The notes under the pieces are model-generated. The model saw only the letters and a list, made by a program, of their open reading frames with translations. It was not told where the DNA came from and ran no database searches. 64,000 nt of DNA from Clostridia bacterium (GTDB lineage: Bacteria > Bacillota > Clostridia > Christensenellales > Aristaeellaceae), in the NCBI GenBank assembly GCA_017519405.1, contig JAFWSH010000036.1:102740-166739 (forward strand), given 5' to 3'. Numbering within the stretch: the stretch's first letter is position 1; each line of letters starts with the position of its first letter. Positions 34,058-41,921 of the stretch are shown piece after piece. The translations under genes and the position numbers were made by a program.

Positions 34058-35803
34058 ATGAGAAAGCTGATGCTCGGCAACGCGGCGGCGGCCCGGGGCC
34101 TGTATGAGGCGGGCTGCGCGGTGGTCTCCAGCTACCCCGGCACCCCCAGCACGGAGATCACGGAGGAGCTGGCCAAGTTCGAGGAAGTCTACTGTGAGTG
34201 GGCCCCCAACGAGAAGGTGGCCATGGAGACGGCCTTCGGCGCCAGCCTGGCAGGGCGCCGCTCCTTCTGCGGTATGAAGCACGTGGGCCTGAACGTGGCG
34301 GCGGACCCCCTGTTCACCATCTCCTACACCGGGGTGAACGCCGGCATGGTCATCGCTGTGGCGGATGACCCGGGCATGCACTCCTCCCAGAACGAGCAGG
34401 ACTCCCGGCACTATGCCCTGGCGGCCAAGGTCCCCATGCTGGAGCCGGCGGACTCCGCGGAAGCCCTGGCCTTCGCCAAGGCCGCCTACGAGATCTCCGA
34501 GCGCTTTGACGTGCCGGTGTTCCTCAAGATGTGCACCCGCATCGCCCACTCCCAGTCCCCGGTGATCCCCGGGGAGCGGGAGGAGGTTCCGCTGCGGCCC
34601 TATGAGAAGAACATCGCGAAGTATGTCATGATGCCCGGCAACGCCATCCGCCGTCATCCGGTGGTGGAGGCCCGCACCCGCGCCCTGATCGCCTTTGCGG
34701 AGACCACGGCCCTGAACCGGGTGGAGCCCGGCACAGACCACAGCATGGGCATCGTCACCTCCTCCACCTGCTACCAGTATGTGAAGGAGGTCTGCGGCGA
34801 CCGCTACCCCGTGTTCAAGCTGGGCATGATTTGGCCCATGCCGGAGCAGGCCCTGCGCACCTTCGCCGCCTCCGTGGAGAAGCTGGTGGTGGTGGAGGAA
34901 CTGGATCCCTTTATCGAGACGCATCTGCGGGTGCTGGGGCTGGATCCCGTGGGCAAGAGCCTCTTCCCCCTGGAGGGCGAGTTCAGCCAGAACCTGGTGG
35001 CGGAGAAGCTGGGCATGGCCCGGGAGCAGGGCGTGAAGCTGGCGGAGGCCATCCCCGGCCGCCCGCCGGTGATGTGCGCCGGCTGCCCCCACCGGGGCCT
35101 GTTCTACACCCTGAACCGGAACAAGTGCACCGTGCTGGGGGACATCGGCTGCTACACCCTGGGGGCTGTGGCGCCCCTGTCCGCCATTGAGATGACGGCC
35201 TGCATGGGCGCCTCCGTCAGCGGCATCCACGGCTTCAACAAGGCCCTGGGCGGGCAGAGTGAGGGCCGGACCGTGGCGGTGATCGGTGACTCCACCTTCA
35301 TGCACTCCGGCATGACCGGCCTGGCCAATATCGCCTACAACCAGTCCAACTCCACCGTGATCATCCTGGACAACTCCATCACCGGCATGACCGGCCACCA
35401 GCAGAACCCCACCACGGGCTACAACATCAAGGGCGACCCCGCCGGAAAGATCGACCTGGAGAGCCTTTGTCGGGCCATGGGCATCCGCCGGGTGCGGGTG
35501 GTTGACCCCTACGACCTGGCGGCCTGCGACCAGGCGGTGAAGGAGGAGCTGGCGGCGCCGGAGCCCTCGGTGATCATCTCCCGCCGGCCCTGCGCCTTGC
35601 TGAAGTATGTGAAGCACAAGGCGCCCCTGCGGGTGAACCCGGACAAGTGCGTGGGCTGCAAGCAGTGCATGCGTATCGGCTGCCCGGCCGTCTCCATCAA
35701 GGAGGGCAAGGCCCGGGTGGACGAGACCCTGTGCGTGGGCTGCGGCGTGTGCGCCCAGCTGTGCCGCATGGATGCGCTGGAATCCACGGAGAAGGAGGGC
35801 TGA
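34058..35803 (+). CDS. iorA: indolepyruvate:ferredoxin oxidoreductase alpha subunit
   Basis: This 581-residue protein has the TPP-dependent oxidoreductase layout: an N-terminal pyrimidine-binding domain (SSYPGTPSTEI), a C-terminal TPP domain with GDSTFMHSG and a DNSITGMTGHQ segment, and two 4Fe-4S motifs (CVGCKQC and CVGCGVC) in the last 50 residues. With IorB it oxidises indolepyruvate, phenylpyruvate and hydroxyphenylpyruvate to the aryl-acetyl-CoA, reducing ferredoxin. ATG 34058 lies 5 bases after the YerC stop behind AGGAGG. The frame extends upstream inside yerC and is not used. Confidence 0.93.
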   Translation: MRKLMLGNAAAARGLYEAGCAVVSSYPGTPSTEITEELAKFEEVYCEWAPNEKVAMETAFGASLAGRRSFCGMKHVGLNVAADPLFTISYTGVNAGMVIAVADDPGMHSSQNEQDSRHYALAAKVPMLEPADSAEALAFAKAAYEISERFDVPVFLKMCTRIAHSQSPVIPGEREEVPLRPYEKNIAKYVMMPGNAIRRHPVVEARTRALIAFAETTALNRVEPGTDHSMGIVTSSTCYQYVKEVCGDRYPVFKLGMIWPMPEQALRTFAASVEKLVVVEELDPFIETHLRVLGLDPVGKSLFPLEGEFSQNLVAEKLGMAREQGVKLAEAIPGRPPVMCAGCPHRGLFYTLNRNKCTVLGDIGCYTLGAVAPLSAIEMTACMGASVSGIHGFNKALGGQSEGRTVAVIGDSTFMHSGMTGLANIAYNQSNSTVIILDNSITGMTGHQQNPTTGYNIKGDPAGKIDLESLCRAMGIRRVRVVDPYDLAACDQAVKEELAAPEPSVIISRRPCALLKYVKHKAPLRVNPDKCVGCKQCMRIGCPAVSIKEGKARVDETLCVGCGVCAQLCRMDALESTEKEG

Positions 35804-35806
35804 GCC

Positions 35807-36379
35807 ATGGAGACGAAAAACATCATGATTGTGGGTGTGGGCGGCCAGGGCAGCCTGCTGGCCTCCAAGCTGCTGGGTCAGCTGCTGATTAGCCGGGGCT
35901 ATGACGTGAAGGTCAGCGAGGTCCACGGCATGAGCCAGCGGGGCGGCAGCGTCGTGACCTATGTGCGCTACGGCGACCGGGTTTCCTCCCCGGTGATTGA
36001 CAAGGGAGAGGCGGATTTCATCGTCTCCTTTGAGGAGCTGGAGGCGGCCCGCTGGCTGGAGTATCTCCGGCCCGGCGGACAGATCGTCACCTCCACCCAG
36101 CAGATCGACCCCATGCCGGTGATCACCGGCGCCGCCGTCTATCCGGAGGGCCTGATTGAGAAGATGCGGGCGGCCGGCGCCCGGGTGGACGCCCTGGACT
36201 GCCTGTCCCTGGCCCGGGAAGCCGGCAGCGCCAAGGCCGTGAACATCGTGCTCATGGGCCGGCTCTCTCACTACTTCGACCTGCCGGAGGAGGCCTGGAT
36301 GGCCGCCCTGGAAGCCGTGGTGCCAGCGAAATTCCTGGCACTGAACAAAAAGGCCTTCGCCCTGGGCAAGAACGCCTGA
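35807..36379 (+). CDS. iorB: indolepyruvate:ferredoxin oxidoreductase beta subunit
   Basis: This 190-residue gamma-type subunit has the typical N-terminal VGVGGQGSLLAS and SEVHGMSQRGGSV motifs of IorB. It completes the two-subunit enzyme with IorA, starting 3 bases after its stop. A terminator follows. Confidence 0.93.
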   Translation: METKNIMIVGVGGQGSLLASKLLGQLLISRGYDVKVSEVHGMSQRGGSVVTYVRYGDRVSSPVIDKGEADFIVSFEELEAARWLEYLRPGGQIVTSTQQIDPMPVITGAAVYPEGLIEKMRAAGARVDALDCLSLAREAGSAKAVNIVLMGRLSHYFDLPEEAWMAALEAVVPAKFLALNKKAFALGKNA

Positions 36380-36392
36380 GGCAGGGCCGCAG

Positions 36393-36428
36393 GGACGGGT
36401 GCAAACCCGTCCTTTCCTTTCCCTTTTT
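36393..36428 (+). terminator. rho-independent terminator after iorB
   Basis: GGACGGGT, loop GCAA, ACCCGTCC, then a T-rich run (TTTCCTTTCCCTTTTT). Confidence 0.85.
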
Positions 36429-36503
36429 GCCGCCCATCCCCCATCGGATCGGCGCGGCGCCAAGAAAAACAGCGATTGAACAACACAGCCGCCCCACATG
36501 GGG

Positions 36504-36509
36504 TATAAT
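36504..36509 (+). promoter_or_regulatory. -10 element of the CoA-ligase gene
   Basis: A consensus TATAAT, 57 bases before the start. The nearest good -35 (TTGAAC, 36476) is 22 bases away, too far for a standard promoter, so the promoter is either weak or activator-dependent. Confidence 0.45.
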
Positions 36510-36565
36510 AGGCGCAAGACTGCGGGCTTTACCGCAGCATAACAGAATAATCACAGGAGAGGATG

Positions 36566-37873
36566 ATGCCCATGGAGCGTTATTATCAGCCGGAAATCGA
36601 GACGGCACCCCGGGAACAGATCCAGGCCCTGCAGGACGAGCGCCTGGTGAAGCAGGTGCGCCATGTGTGGGAGCACGTGCCCTATTATCGTAAGCTGATG
36701 GAGGAGAAGGGAGTCACCCCCGACGACATCCGCTCCACCGCCGATCTCCACAAGCTGCCCTTTATCAGCAAGCATGACCTGCGGGAGTGCTATCCCTACG
36801 GCATGCTGGCCGTGCCGCTGAAGGACTGCGTCCGGATCCACTCCACCTCCGGCACCACGGGCAAGCGGGTTATCGCCTTCTACACCCAGCACGACATCGA
36901 CCTGTGGGACGACTGCTGCGCCCGGGCCATCGTCGCCGCCGGCGGCACCGACGAGGACGTGTGCCAGGTCTCCTACGGCTACGGCCTGTTCACCGGCGGC
37001 GCGGGCCTCAACGGCGGCAGCCACAAGGTGGGCTGCCTCACCGTGCCCATCTCCTCCGGCAACACCGAGCGCCAGATCATGTTCCTCATGGACCTGAAGG
37101 CCACCATCCTCTGCTGCACCCCCTCCTACGCGGCCTATCTGGGGGAGAGCATGAAGGAGATGGGCCTGACCCCGGACCAGATCCCGCTGAAGGCCGGCAT
37201 CTTCGGCGCCGAGGCCTGGAGCGAGGAGATGCGCCAGTCCATCCAGGAGACCCTGGGCATCAAGGCCTACGACATCTACGGTCTCACGGAGACCAGCGGC
37301 CCCGGTGTGGCCTTCGAGTGCTCCGCCCAGAACGGCATGCACGTCAACGAGGACCACTTCATCCCCGAGATCATCGACCCGGAGACCGGGGAGGTGCTCC
37401 CCGACGGGGTGGAGGGCGAGCTGGTCTTCACCGCCCTGGACAAGGAGGCCTTCCCCCTGCTGCGCTACCGCACCCGGGACATCTGCGTGCTCAGCCACGA
37501 GAAATGCCCCTGCGGCCGCACCCATGTGAAGATGTGCAAGCCCCGGGGCCGCACTGATGACATGCTCATCATCCGCGGCGTGAACGTCTTCCCCTCCCAG
37601 ATTGAGACCGTGCTGCTGAACCTGGGCTATCCGGCCAACTACCAGATCATCGTGGACCGGGTCAACAACACCGACACCCTGGACGTGCAGGTGGAGATGA
37701 CCCCGGAGATGTTCACCGACAGCCTCAGCGAGATCACCCAGCGGCAGCGGCAGCTGGTGGACGGCCTGCGCTCCATGCTGGGCCTCACCGCCAAGGTCAC
37801 CCTGGTGGCACCCAAGACCATCACCCGTTCCGAGGGCAAGGCCGTGCGGGTCATCGACCGCCGGAAGATTTGA
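36566..37873 (+). CDS. phenylacetate-CoA ligase family protein (aryl-acid CoA ligase)
   Basis: This 435-residue adenylate-forming enzyme has the P-loop-like STSGTTGK (93-100), YGLTETSGPG and the C-terminal hinge RTRD with GRTDDMLIIRGVN. Members next to iorAB act on aryl acetates and can work with IorAB in converting 2-oxo acids to aryl acetate, in either direction. ATG 36566 is the middle of three clustered ATGs and has AGGAG 6 bases upstream. The ACT-domain gene follows 23 bases later. Confidence 0.9.
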   Translation: MPMERYYQPEIETAPREQIQALQDERLVKQVRHVWEHVPYYRKLMEEKGVTPDDIRSTADLHKLPFISKHDLRECYPYGMLAVPLKDCVRIHSTSGTTGKRVIAFYTQHDIDLWDDCCARAIVAAGGTDEDVCQVSYGYGLFTGGAGLNGGSHKVGCLTVPISSGNTERQIMFLMDLKATILCCTPSYAAYLGESMKEMGLTPDQIPLKAGIFGAEAWSEEMRQSIQETLGIKAYDIYGLTETSGPGVAFECSAQNGMHVNEDHFIPEIIDPETGEVLPDGVEGELVFTALDKEAFPLLRYRTRDICVLSHEKCPCGRTHVKMCKPRGRTDDMLIIRGVNVFPSQIETVLLNLGYPANYQIIVDRVNNTDTLDVQVEMTPEMFTDSLSEITQRQRQLVDGLRSMLGLTAKVTLVAPKTITRSEGKAVRVIDRRKI

Positions 37874-37896
37874 ACAGACGCGAGGAGGCGAACAGA

Positions 37897-38325
37897 ATGA
37901 GCGTGAACCAGATCTCGGTGTTTGTGGAAAACAGGCCCGGCTCCCTGCTGGGGATGACCAGCGTGCTGGCGGAGGCCGGCATCGACATGCGGGCCTTCTC
38001 CCTGGCGGAGACCACGGATTTCGGCATCGCCCGGCTGCTGGTGGATGATGTCATCGGCACCTCCACCGTGCTGAAGGATGCGGGCTACATCGCCAGCCTC
38101 ACCCCTGTGCTGGCCGTGGAGATGCCCGATGTGCCCGGCGGGCTGAACCGGGTGCTCCAGACCCTGGCGGACAGCGGCATCAACGTGGACTACACCTACG
38201 CCTTCACGGGAAAGCGCCCGGGCGCCTACATGGTGCTGCGGGTGGCGGATCACGCGAGGGCGGCGGCCGCCCTGGCGGGCAAGGGCATCCGGCAGCTGGC
38301 CCAGGAGGATCTCAGCGATCTGTGA
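37897..38325 (+). CDS. double ACT-domain protein
   Basis: This 142-residue protein is two ACT domains in tandem: QISVFVENRPGSLLGMTSVLAEAGIDMRAF-type start, and a second beginning VEMPDVPGGLNRVLQTLADSGINV. ACT domains bind amino acids, so this is a likely sensor of an aromatic amino acid that modulates the CoA ligase or IorAB. Such a gene often accompanies paaK/iorAB clusters. GAGGAGG lies 9 bases before ATG 37897. Confidence 0.88.
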   Translation: MSVNQISVFVENRPGSLLGMTSVLAEAGIDMRAFSLAETTDFGIARLLVDDVIGTSTVLKDAGYIASLTPVLAVEMPDVPGGLNRVLQTLADSGINVDYTYAFTGKRPGAYMVLRVADHARAAAALAGKGIRQLAQEDLSDL

Positions 38326-38364
38326 GCCGCCGGCGGCAGTACAGAGAAAAAACATGACAGACCA

Positions 38365-38393
38365 TTGACACAGGAAAGCCCCCGTGGTATTAT
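38365..38393 (+). promoter_or_regulatory. sigma-A promoter of the T-box leader
   Basis: TTGACA, 17 bases, TATTAT. Transcription should start near 38400, giving a leader of about 320 bases. Confidence 0.9.
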
Positions 38394-38399
38394 CTGGTA

Positions 38400-38693
38400 A
38401 ACCTTTGAGGAAGAGTGAGTACATCCGATCAATCTGCTTCCAGAGAGCCGGCGGCGGTGGAAAGCCGGCAGCAGCCCCGGGTGGAATGGACTTCTGAGGG
38501 CGAAAGGAAAGGGTGCGGGCCTGAGGAATAACGGGCCGAAGCCTGAGTATGTGAGCCGGAGCAGACCCTCCGTCAACAAGGTCAGCACATGGTGGTGTGC
38601 GCAGAGTGGCCGCGCAAGCGGCAAGCCGGGTGGCACCGCAGGATCCTGCCGATCCTGTCCCAGCAGCACTTTACTGGGACAGGATCGTTTTTC
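38400..38693 (+). promoter_or_regulatory. T-box leader with tryptophan specifier (TGG), fills the gap between the ACT gene and trpB
   Basis: Visible elements in order: AGTGAGTA of the lower stem I (38414-38421), the distal stem I with AGAGAGCCGGC and GTGGAAAGCC, the 3' specifier-loop strand GGAATGGAC whose codon TGG (38487-38489) pairs with tRNA-Trp, and the antiterminator T-box core GGGTGGCACCGC (38628-38639). A terminator hairpin at 38651-38693 competes with it. Uncharged tRNA-Trp would open transcription of trpB. The 399 bases from 38326 to 38723 hold no gene. Confidence 0.93.
38651..38693 (+). terminator. regulated terminator of the T-box
   Basis: GATCCTGTCCCAG / CTGGGACAGGATC, a 13-bp perfect stem, then GTTTTTC. 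Confidence 0.93.
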
Positions 38694-38723
38694 TGTCCCC
38701 GACCGACAGAAAGGAGCGTACCC

Positions 38724-40097
38724 ATGGCCATCAGAGAAATCCCCTACAAGATCTATCTCAGCGAATCCGAGATCCCCACGGCCTGGTACAATGTCCGGGC
38801 TGACATGAAGAACAAGCCTGCTCCCCTGCTGAACCCCGGCACCCATCAGCCCATGACGGCGGAGGAGCTCTCCCAGGTCTTCTGTGCCGACCTGGTGGCC
38901 CAGGAGCTGGACAACGACACGGCCTACATCCCCATCCCCCAAGAGATCCAGGACTTCTACCGCATGTACCGCCCCTCTCCCCTGGTCCGGGCCTACTGTC
39001 TGGAGCGCAAGCTGCAGACTCCCGCCAGGATCTACTACAAGTTCGAGGGCAACAACACCTCCGGCAGCCACAAGCTGAACTCCGCCATCGCCCAGGCCTA
39101 CTACGCCAAAAAGCAGGGCCTGACGGGCGTGACCACGGAGACCGGCGCCGGGCAGTGGGGCACGGCCCTGTCCATGGCCTGCGCCTATCTGGGGCTGGAC
39201 TGCAAGGTCTACATGGTGAAGGTCTCCTATGAGCAGAAGCCCTTCCGCCGGGAGGTCATGCGGACCTACGGTGCCTCGGTGACCCCCTCCCCCTCCATGA
39301 CCACCCGGGTGGGACAGAAGATCCTGGCGGAGCATCCCGGCACCACGGGCTCCCTGGGCTGCGCCATCTCGGAGGCGGTGGAGGCCGCGGTGACCCAGCC
39401 GGGCTACCGCTATGTGCTGGGCAGCGTGCTCAACCAGGTCCTGCTGCACCAGTCGGTAATCGGCCTGGAGGCCAAGGCAGCCCTGGACAAGTATGGGGTC
39501 AAGCCGGACATCATCATCGGCTGCGCCGGCGGCGGCAGCAACCTGGGCGGCCTCATCAGCCCCTTCATGGGGGAGAAACTCCGGGGCGAGGCGGACTACC
39601 GCATCATCGCCGTGGAGCCCGCCTCCTGCCCCAGCTTCACCCGGGGCGTCTACGCCTATGACTTCGCGGACACCGGCATGGTCTGCCCCCTGGCCAAGAT
39701 GTACACCCTGGGCAGCGACTTCATCCCCGCCCCCAACCACGCCGGCGGCCTGCGCTACCACGGCATGAGCCCCATCCTCAGCCAGCTCTACGACGACGGC
39801 CTGATGGAGGCAGTGGCGGTGCCCCAGACCGCCGTCTTCGAGGCGGCAGAGCTTTTCGCCCGGGTGGAGGGCATTCTCCCCGCCCCCGAGAGCAGCCATG
39901 CCATCCGCGCCGCCATCGACGAGGCCCTCCGCTGCAAGGAGACCGGGGAGGAGAAGACCATTCTCTTCGGCCTCACCGGCACAGGTTACTTCGACATGGT
40001 CGCCTATGAGAAGTACCACGACGGCCTCATGAGCGACGAGGTGCCCACGGACGAGCAGCTTGCCCTCTTCCGGGCCCGGCTGCCCAAGGTGGATTAA
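38724..40097 (+). CDS. trpB: stand-alone tryptophan synthase beta chain, TrpB2 type
   Basis: This 457-residue PLP enzyme has the catalytic lysine in NNTSGSHKLNSA (K117), GAGQWGTALS, and the glycine-rich phosphate loop GCAGGGSNLGG. The longer N-terminus and MYRPSPLVRA place it in TrpB2, which works without TrpA and condenses indole with serine. No trpA or other trp gene is in the window. AAGGAG precedes the ATG at 38724. Expression is controlled by the tryptophan T-box. Confidence 0.93.
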   Translation: MAIREIPYKIYLSESEIPTAWYNVRADMKNKPAPLLNPGTHQPMTAEELSQVFCADLVAQELDNDTAYIPIPQEIQDFYRMYRPSPLVRAYCLERKLQTPARIYYKFEGNNTSGSHKLNSAIAQAYYAKKQGLTGVTTETGAGQWGTALSMACAYLGLDCKVYMVKVSYEQKPFRREVMRTYGASVTPSPSMTTRVGQKILAEHPGTTGSLGCAISEAVEAAVTQPGYRYVLGSVLNQVLLHQSVIGLEAKAALDKYGVKPDIIIGCAGGGSNLGGLISPFMGEKLRGEADYRIIAVEPASCPSFTRGVYAYDFADTGMVCPLAKMYTLGSDFIPAPNHAGGLRYHGMSPILSQLYDDGLMEAVAVPQTAVFEAAELFARVEGILPAPESSHAIRAAIDEALRCKETGEEKTILFGLTGTGYFDMVAYEKYHDGLMSDEVPTDEQLALFRARLPKVD

Positions 40098-40123
40098 GCC
40101 GGATTCCCAAAGACAACCCATGG

Positions 40124-40150
40124 CCGCCGGGCTCATGCCCGGCGGTTTTC
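40124..40150 (+). terminator. rho-independent terminator after trpB
   Basis: CCGCCGGGC, loop TCAT, GCCCGGCGG, then TTTT. Confidence 0.85.
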
Positions 40151-40205
40151 CTCCGGCGGAATGCGCAGGAGGGGAAAGAAAATTTCCGCCGCCGGGAGGG
40201 AACAG

Positions 40206-40234
40206 TTTTCAAAGCCGCTGATTTCGTGTATAAT
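40206..40234 (+). promoter_or_regulatory. sigma-A promoter of pgi
   Basis: TTTTCA, 17 bases, TATAAT: the same hexamers as the pta promoter. Confidence 0.8.
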
Positions 40235-40276
40235 GGGCGTCAGACCTATCTGTGAACAGAAAGGATGTTGTTGCCT

Positions 40277-41860
40277 ATGATTTCCTGGAATAATCTGAAC
40301 ACCCTGCCCTCCTTCGGGAAGCTGCAGTCCCTGCGGAACAAGGTCAGCCTGCGGGAGGTTCTCTCCGGCGAGGCCGGCGCGGCCCGGGTGGCGGAGTACA
40401 CCGTCCCCATGGCGGCAGGCCTGGCCTACCATTACGCCGCCAAGCAGGTGGACGAGGACGTGCTGGAGGCGCTGCAGGCCCTGGCGGACGAGGCCCAGCT
40501 GACGGAGAAGTATCAGGCCCTCCTAAGCGGCGAGGTGATCAACACCGGGGAGAAGCGGCGGGTGCTGCACCAGCTGACCCGGGGCCAGCTGGGAGATGCC
40601 GTGGTGGTGGACGGCGTGGACAAGCGCGCCTTCTACAAGGCCCAGCAGGAGAAGGCGGCGGACTTCGCCCGCCGGGTCCATGCCGGGGAGATCACCAACG
40701 AGGTGGGCAAGCCCTTCACCACGGTGGTGCAGATCGGCATCGGCGGCTCCGACCTGGGTCCCCGGGCCATGTACCTGGCCCTGGAGAACTGGGCCAAGGC
40801 CCACGGCTGCTTCCGCATGACGGCGCGCTTTATCAGCAATGTGGACCCGGACGATGCCGCGGGCGTGCTGCAGGACGTGGACGTGAGCCGCTGCCTCTTC
40901 GTGCTGGTGTCCAAGTCCGGCACCACCCTGGAGACCCTGACCAACGAGGCCTTTGTGAAGGATGCCCTGCAGAAGGCCGGGCTGGATCCCGCCTGCCACA
41001 TGGTGGCCGTCACCAGCGAAACCTCTCCCCTGGCCAGCTCCAAGGACTACCTGACCGCCTTCTTCATGGATGATTTCATCGGCGGCCGCTACTCCTCCAC
41101 CTCCTGCGTGGGCGGCGTTGTGCTCTCCCTGGCCTTCGGGCCGGAGGTCTTCGACCGCTTCCTCCACGGCGCCACGGCGGAGGACGCCCTGTCCCTCTCC
41201 CCCGATATCCGGGAGAACCCCGCCATGCTGGACGCCCTGATCGGCGTCTATGAGCGGAACATCCAGGGCTATCCCGCCACCGCCGTCCTCCCCTACTCCC
41301 AGGCCCTGAGCCGCTTCCCCGCCCACCTGCAGCAGCTGGACATGGAGAGCAACGGCAAGCAGGTGAACCGCTTCGGCGAGCCGGTCTCCTACGTCACCGG
41401 CCCGGTGATCTTCGGCGAGCCCGGCACCAACGGCCAACACTCCTTCTATCAGCTCCTGCACCAGGGCACGGACATCATCCCCCTGCAGTTTGTGGGCTTC
41501 CGGCAGAACCAGGCCGGGGTGGATGTGGAGATCCAGGGCAGCACCAGCCAGGCCAAGCTGGGGGCCAACGTGGCGGCCCAGATCATGGCCTTCGCCTGCG
41601 GCAAGGAGGACGCCAACCCCAACAAGCATTTCCCCGGAGAGCGCCCCTCCAGCATCATTGTGGGCGACCAGCTGACCCCGGAGGCCCTGGGCGCCCTGCT
41701 GGCCCACTTCGAGAACAAGGTGATGTTCCAGGGTTTCCTTTGGAACCTGAACAGCTTTGACCAGGAGGGCGTCCAGCTGGGCAAGGTGCTGGCCAAGCGG
41801 GTGCTGGCCCACGACACCGACGGCGCCCTGCGCGCCTTCAGCGCGCTGCTGGGCATTTGA
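40277..41860 (+). CDS. pgi: glucose-6-phosphate isomerase
   Basis: This 527-residue enzyme has the PGI motifs GIGGSDLGPRAM, SKSGTT(L)ET and the C-terminal glutamine/histidine/lysine residues in FGEPGTNGQHSF. It interconverts glucose-6-phosphate and fructose-6-phosphate. ATG 40277 is preferred over ATG 40265, because the AAAGGA site touches the latter. A strong bidirectional terminator follows. Confidence 0.95.
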   Translation: MISWNNLNTLPSFGKLQSLRNKVSLREVLSGEAGAARVAEYTVPMAAGLAYHYAAKQVDEDVLEALQALADEAQLTEKYQALLSGEVINTGEKRRVLHQLTRGQLGDAVVVDGVDKRAFYKAQQEKAADFARRVHAGEITNEVGKPFTTVVQIGIGGSDLGPRAMYLALENWAKAHGCFRMTARFISNVDPDDAAGVLQDVDVSRCLFVLVSKSGTTLETLTNEAFVKDALQKAGLDPACHMVAVTSETSPLASSKDYLTAFFMDDFIGGRYSSTSCVGGVVLSLAFGPEVFDRFLHGATAEDALSLSPDIRENPAMLDALIGVYERNIQGYPATAVLPYSQALSRFPAHLQQLDMESNGKQVNRFGEPVSYVTGPVIFGEPGTNGQHSFYQLLHQGTDIIPLQFVGFRQNQAGVDVEIQGSTSQAKLGANVAAQIMAFACGKEDANPNKHFPGERPSSIIVGDQLTPEALGALLAHFENKVMFQGFLWNLNSFDQEGVQLGKVLAKRVLAHDTDGALRAFSALLGI

Positions 41861-41868
41861 TTTCACGG

Positions 41869-41915
41869 AAAAACACCGCCGGACTGCCATGATATGCGGT
41901 CCCGGCGGTGTTTTT
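41869..41915. terminator. bidirectional terminator between pgi and the SpoIID-like gene
   Basis: AAAAACACCGCCGG ... CCGGCGGTGTTTTT: a 14-bp inverted repeat with A and T tracts on both sides. Confidence 0.92.
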
Positions 41916-41921
41916 GCTGCC

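Noticed and set aside
34040-36517. A long antisense frame (825 codons) opposite iorA and iorB
   Set aside because: The iorA/iorB reading is supported by catalytic and iron-sulfur motifs. The antisense product is His/Gly/Leu-rich composition typical of shadows in GC-rich DNA.
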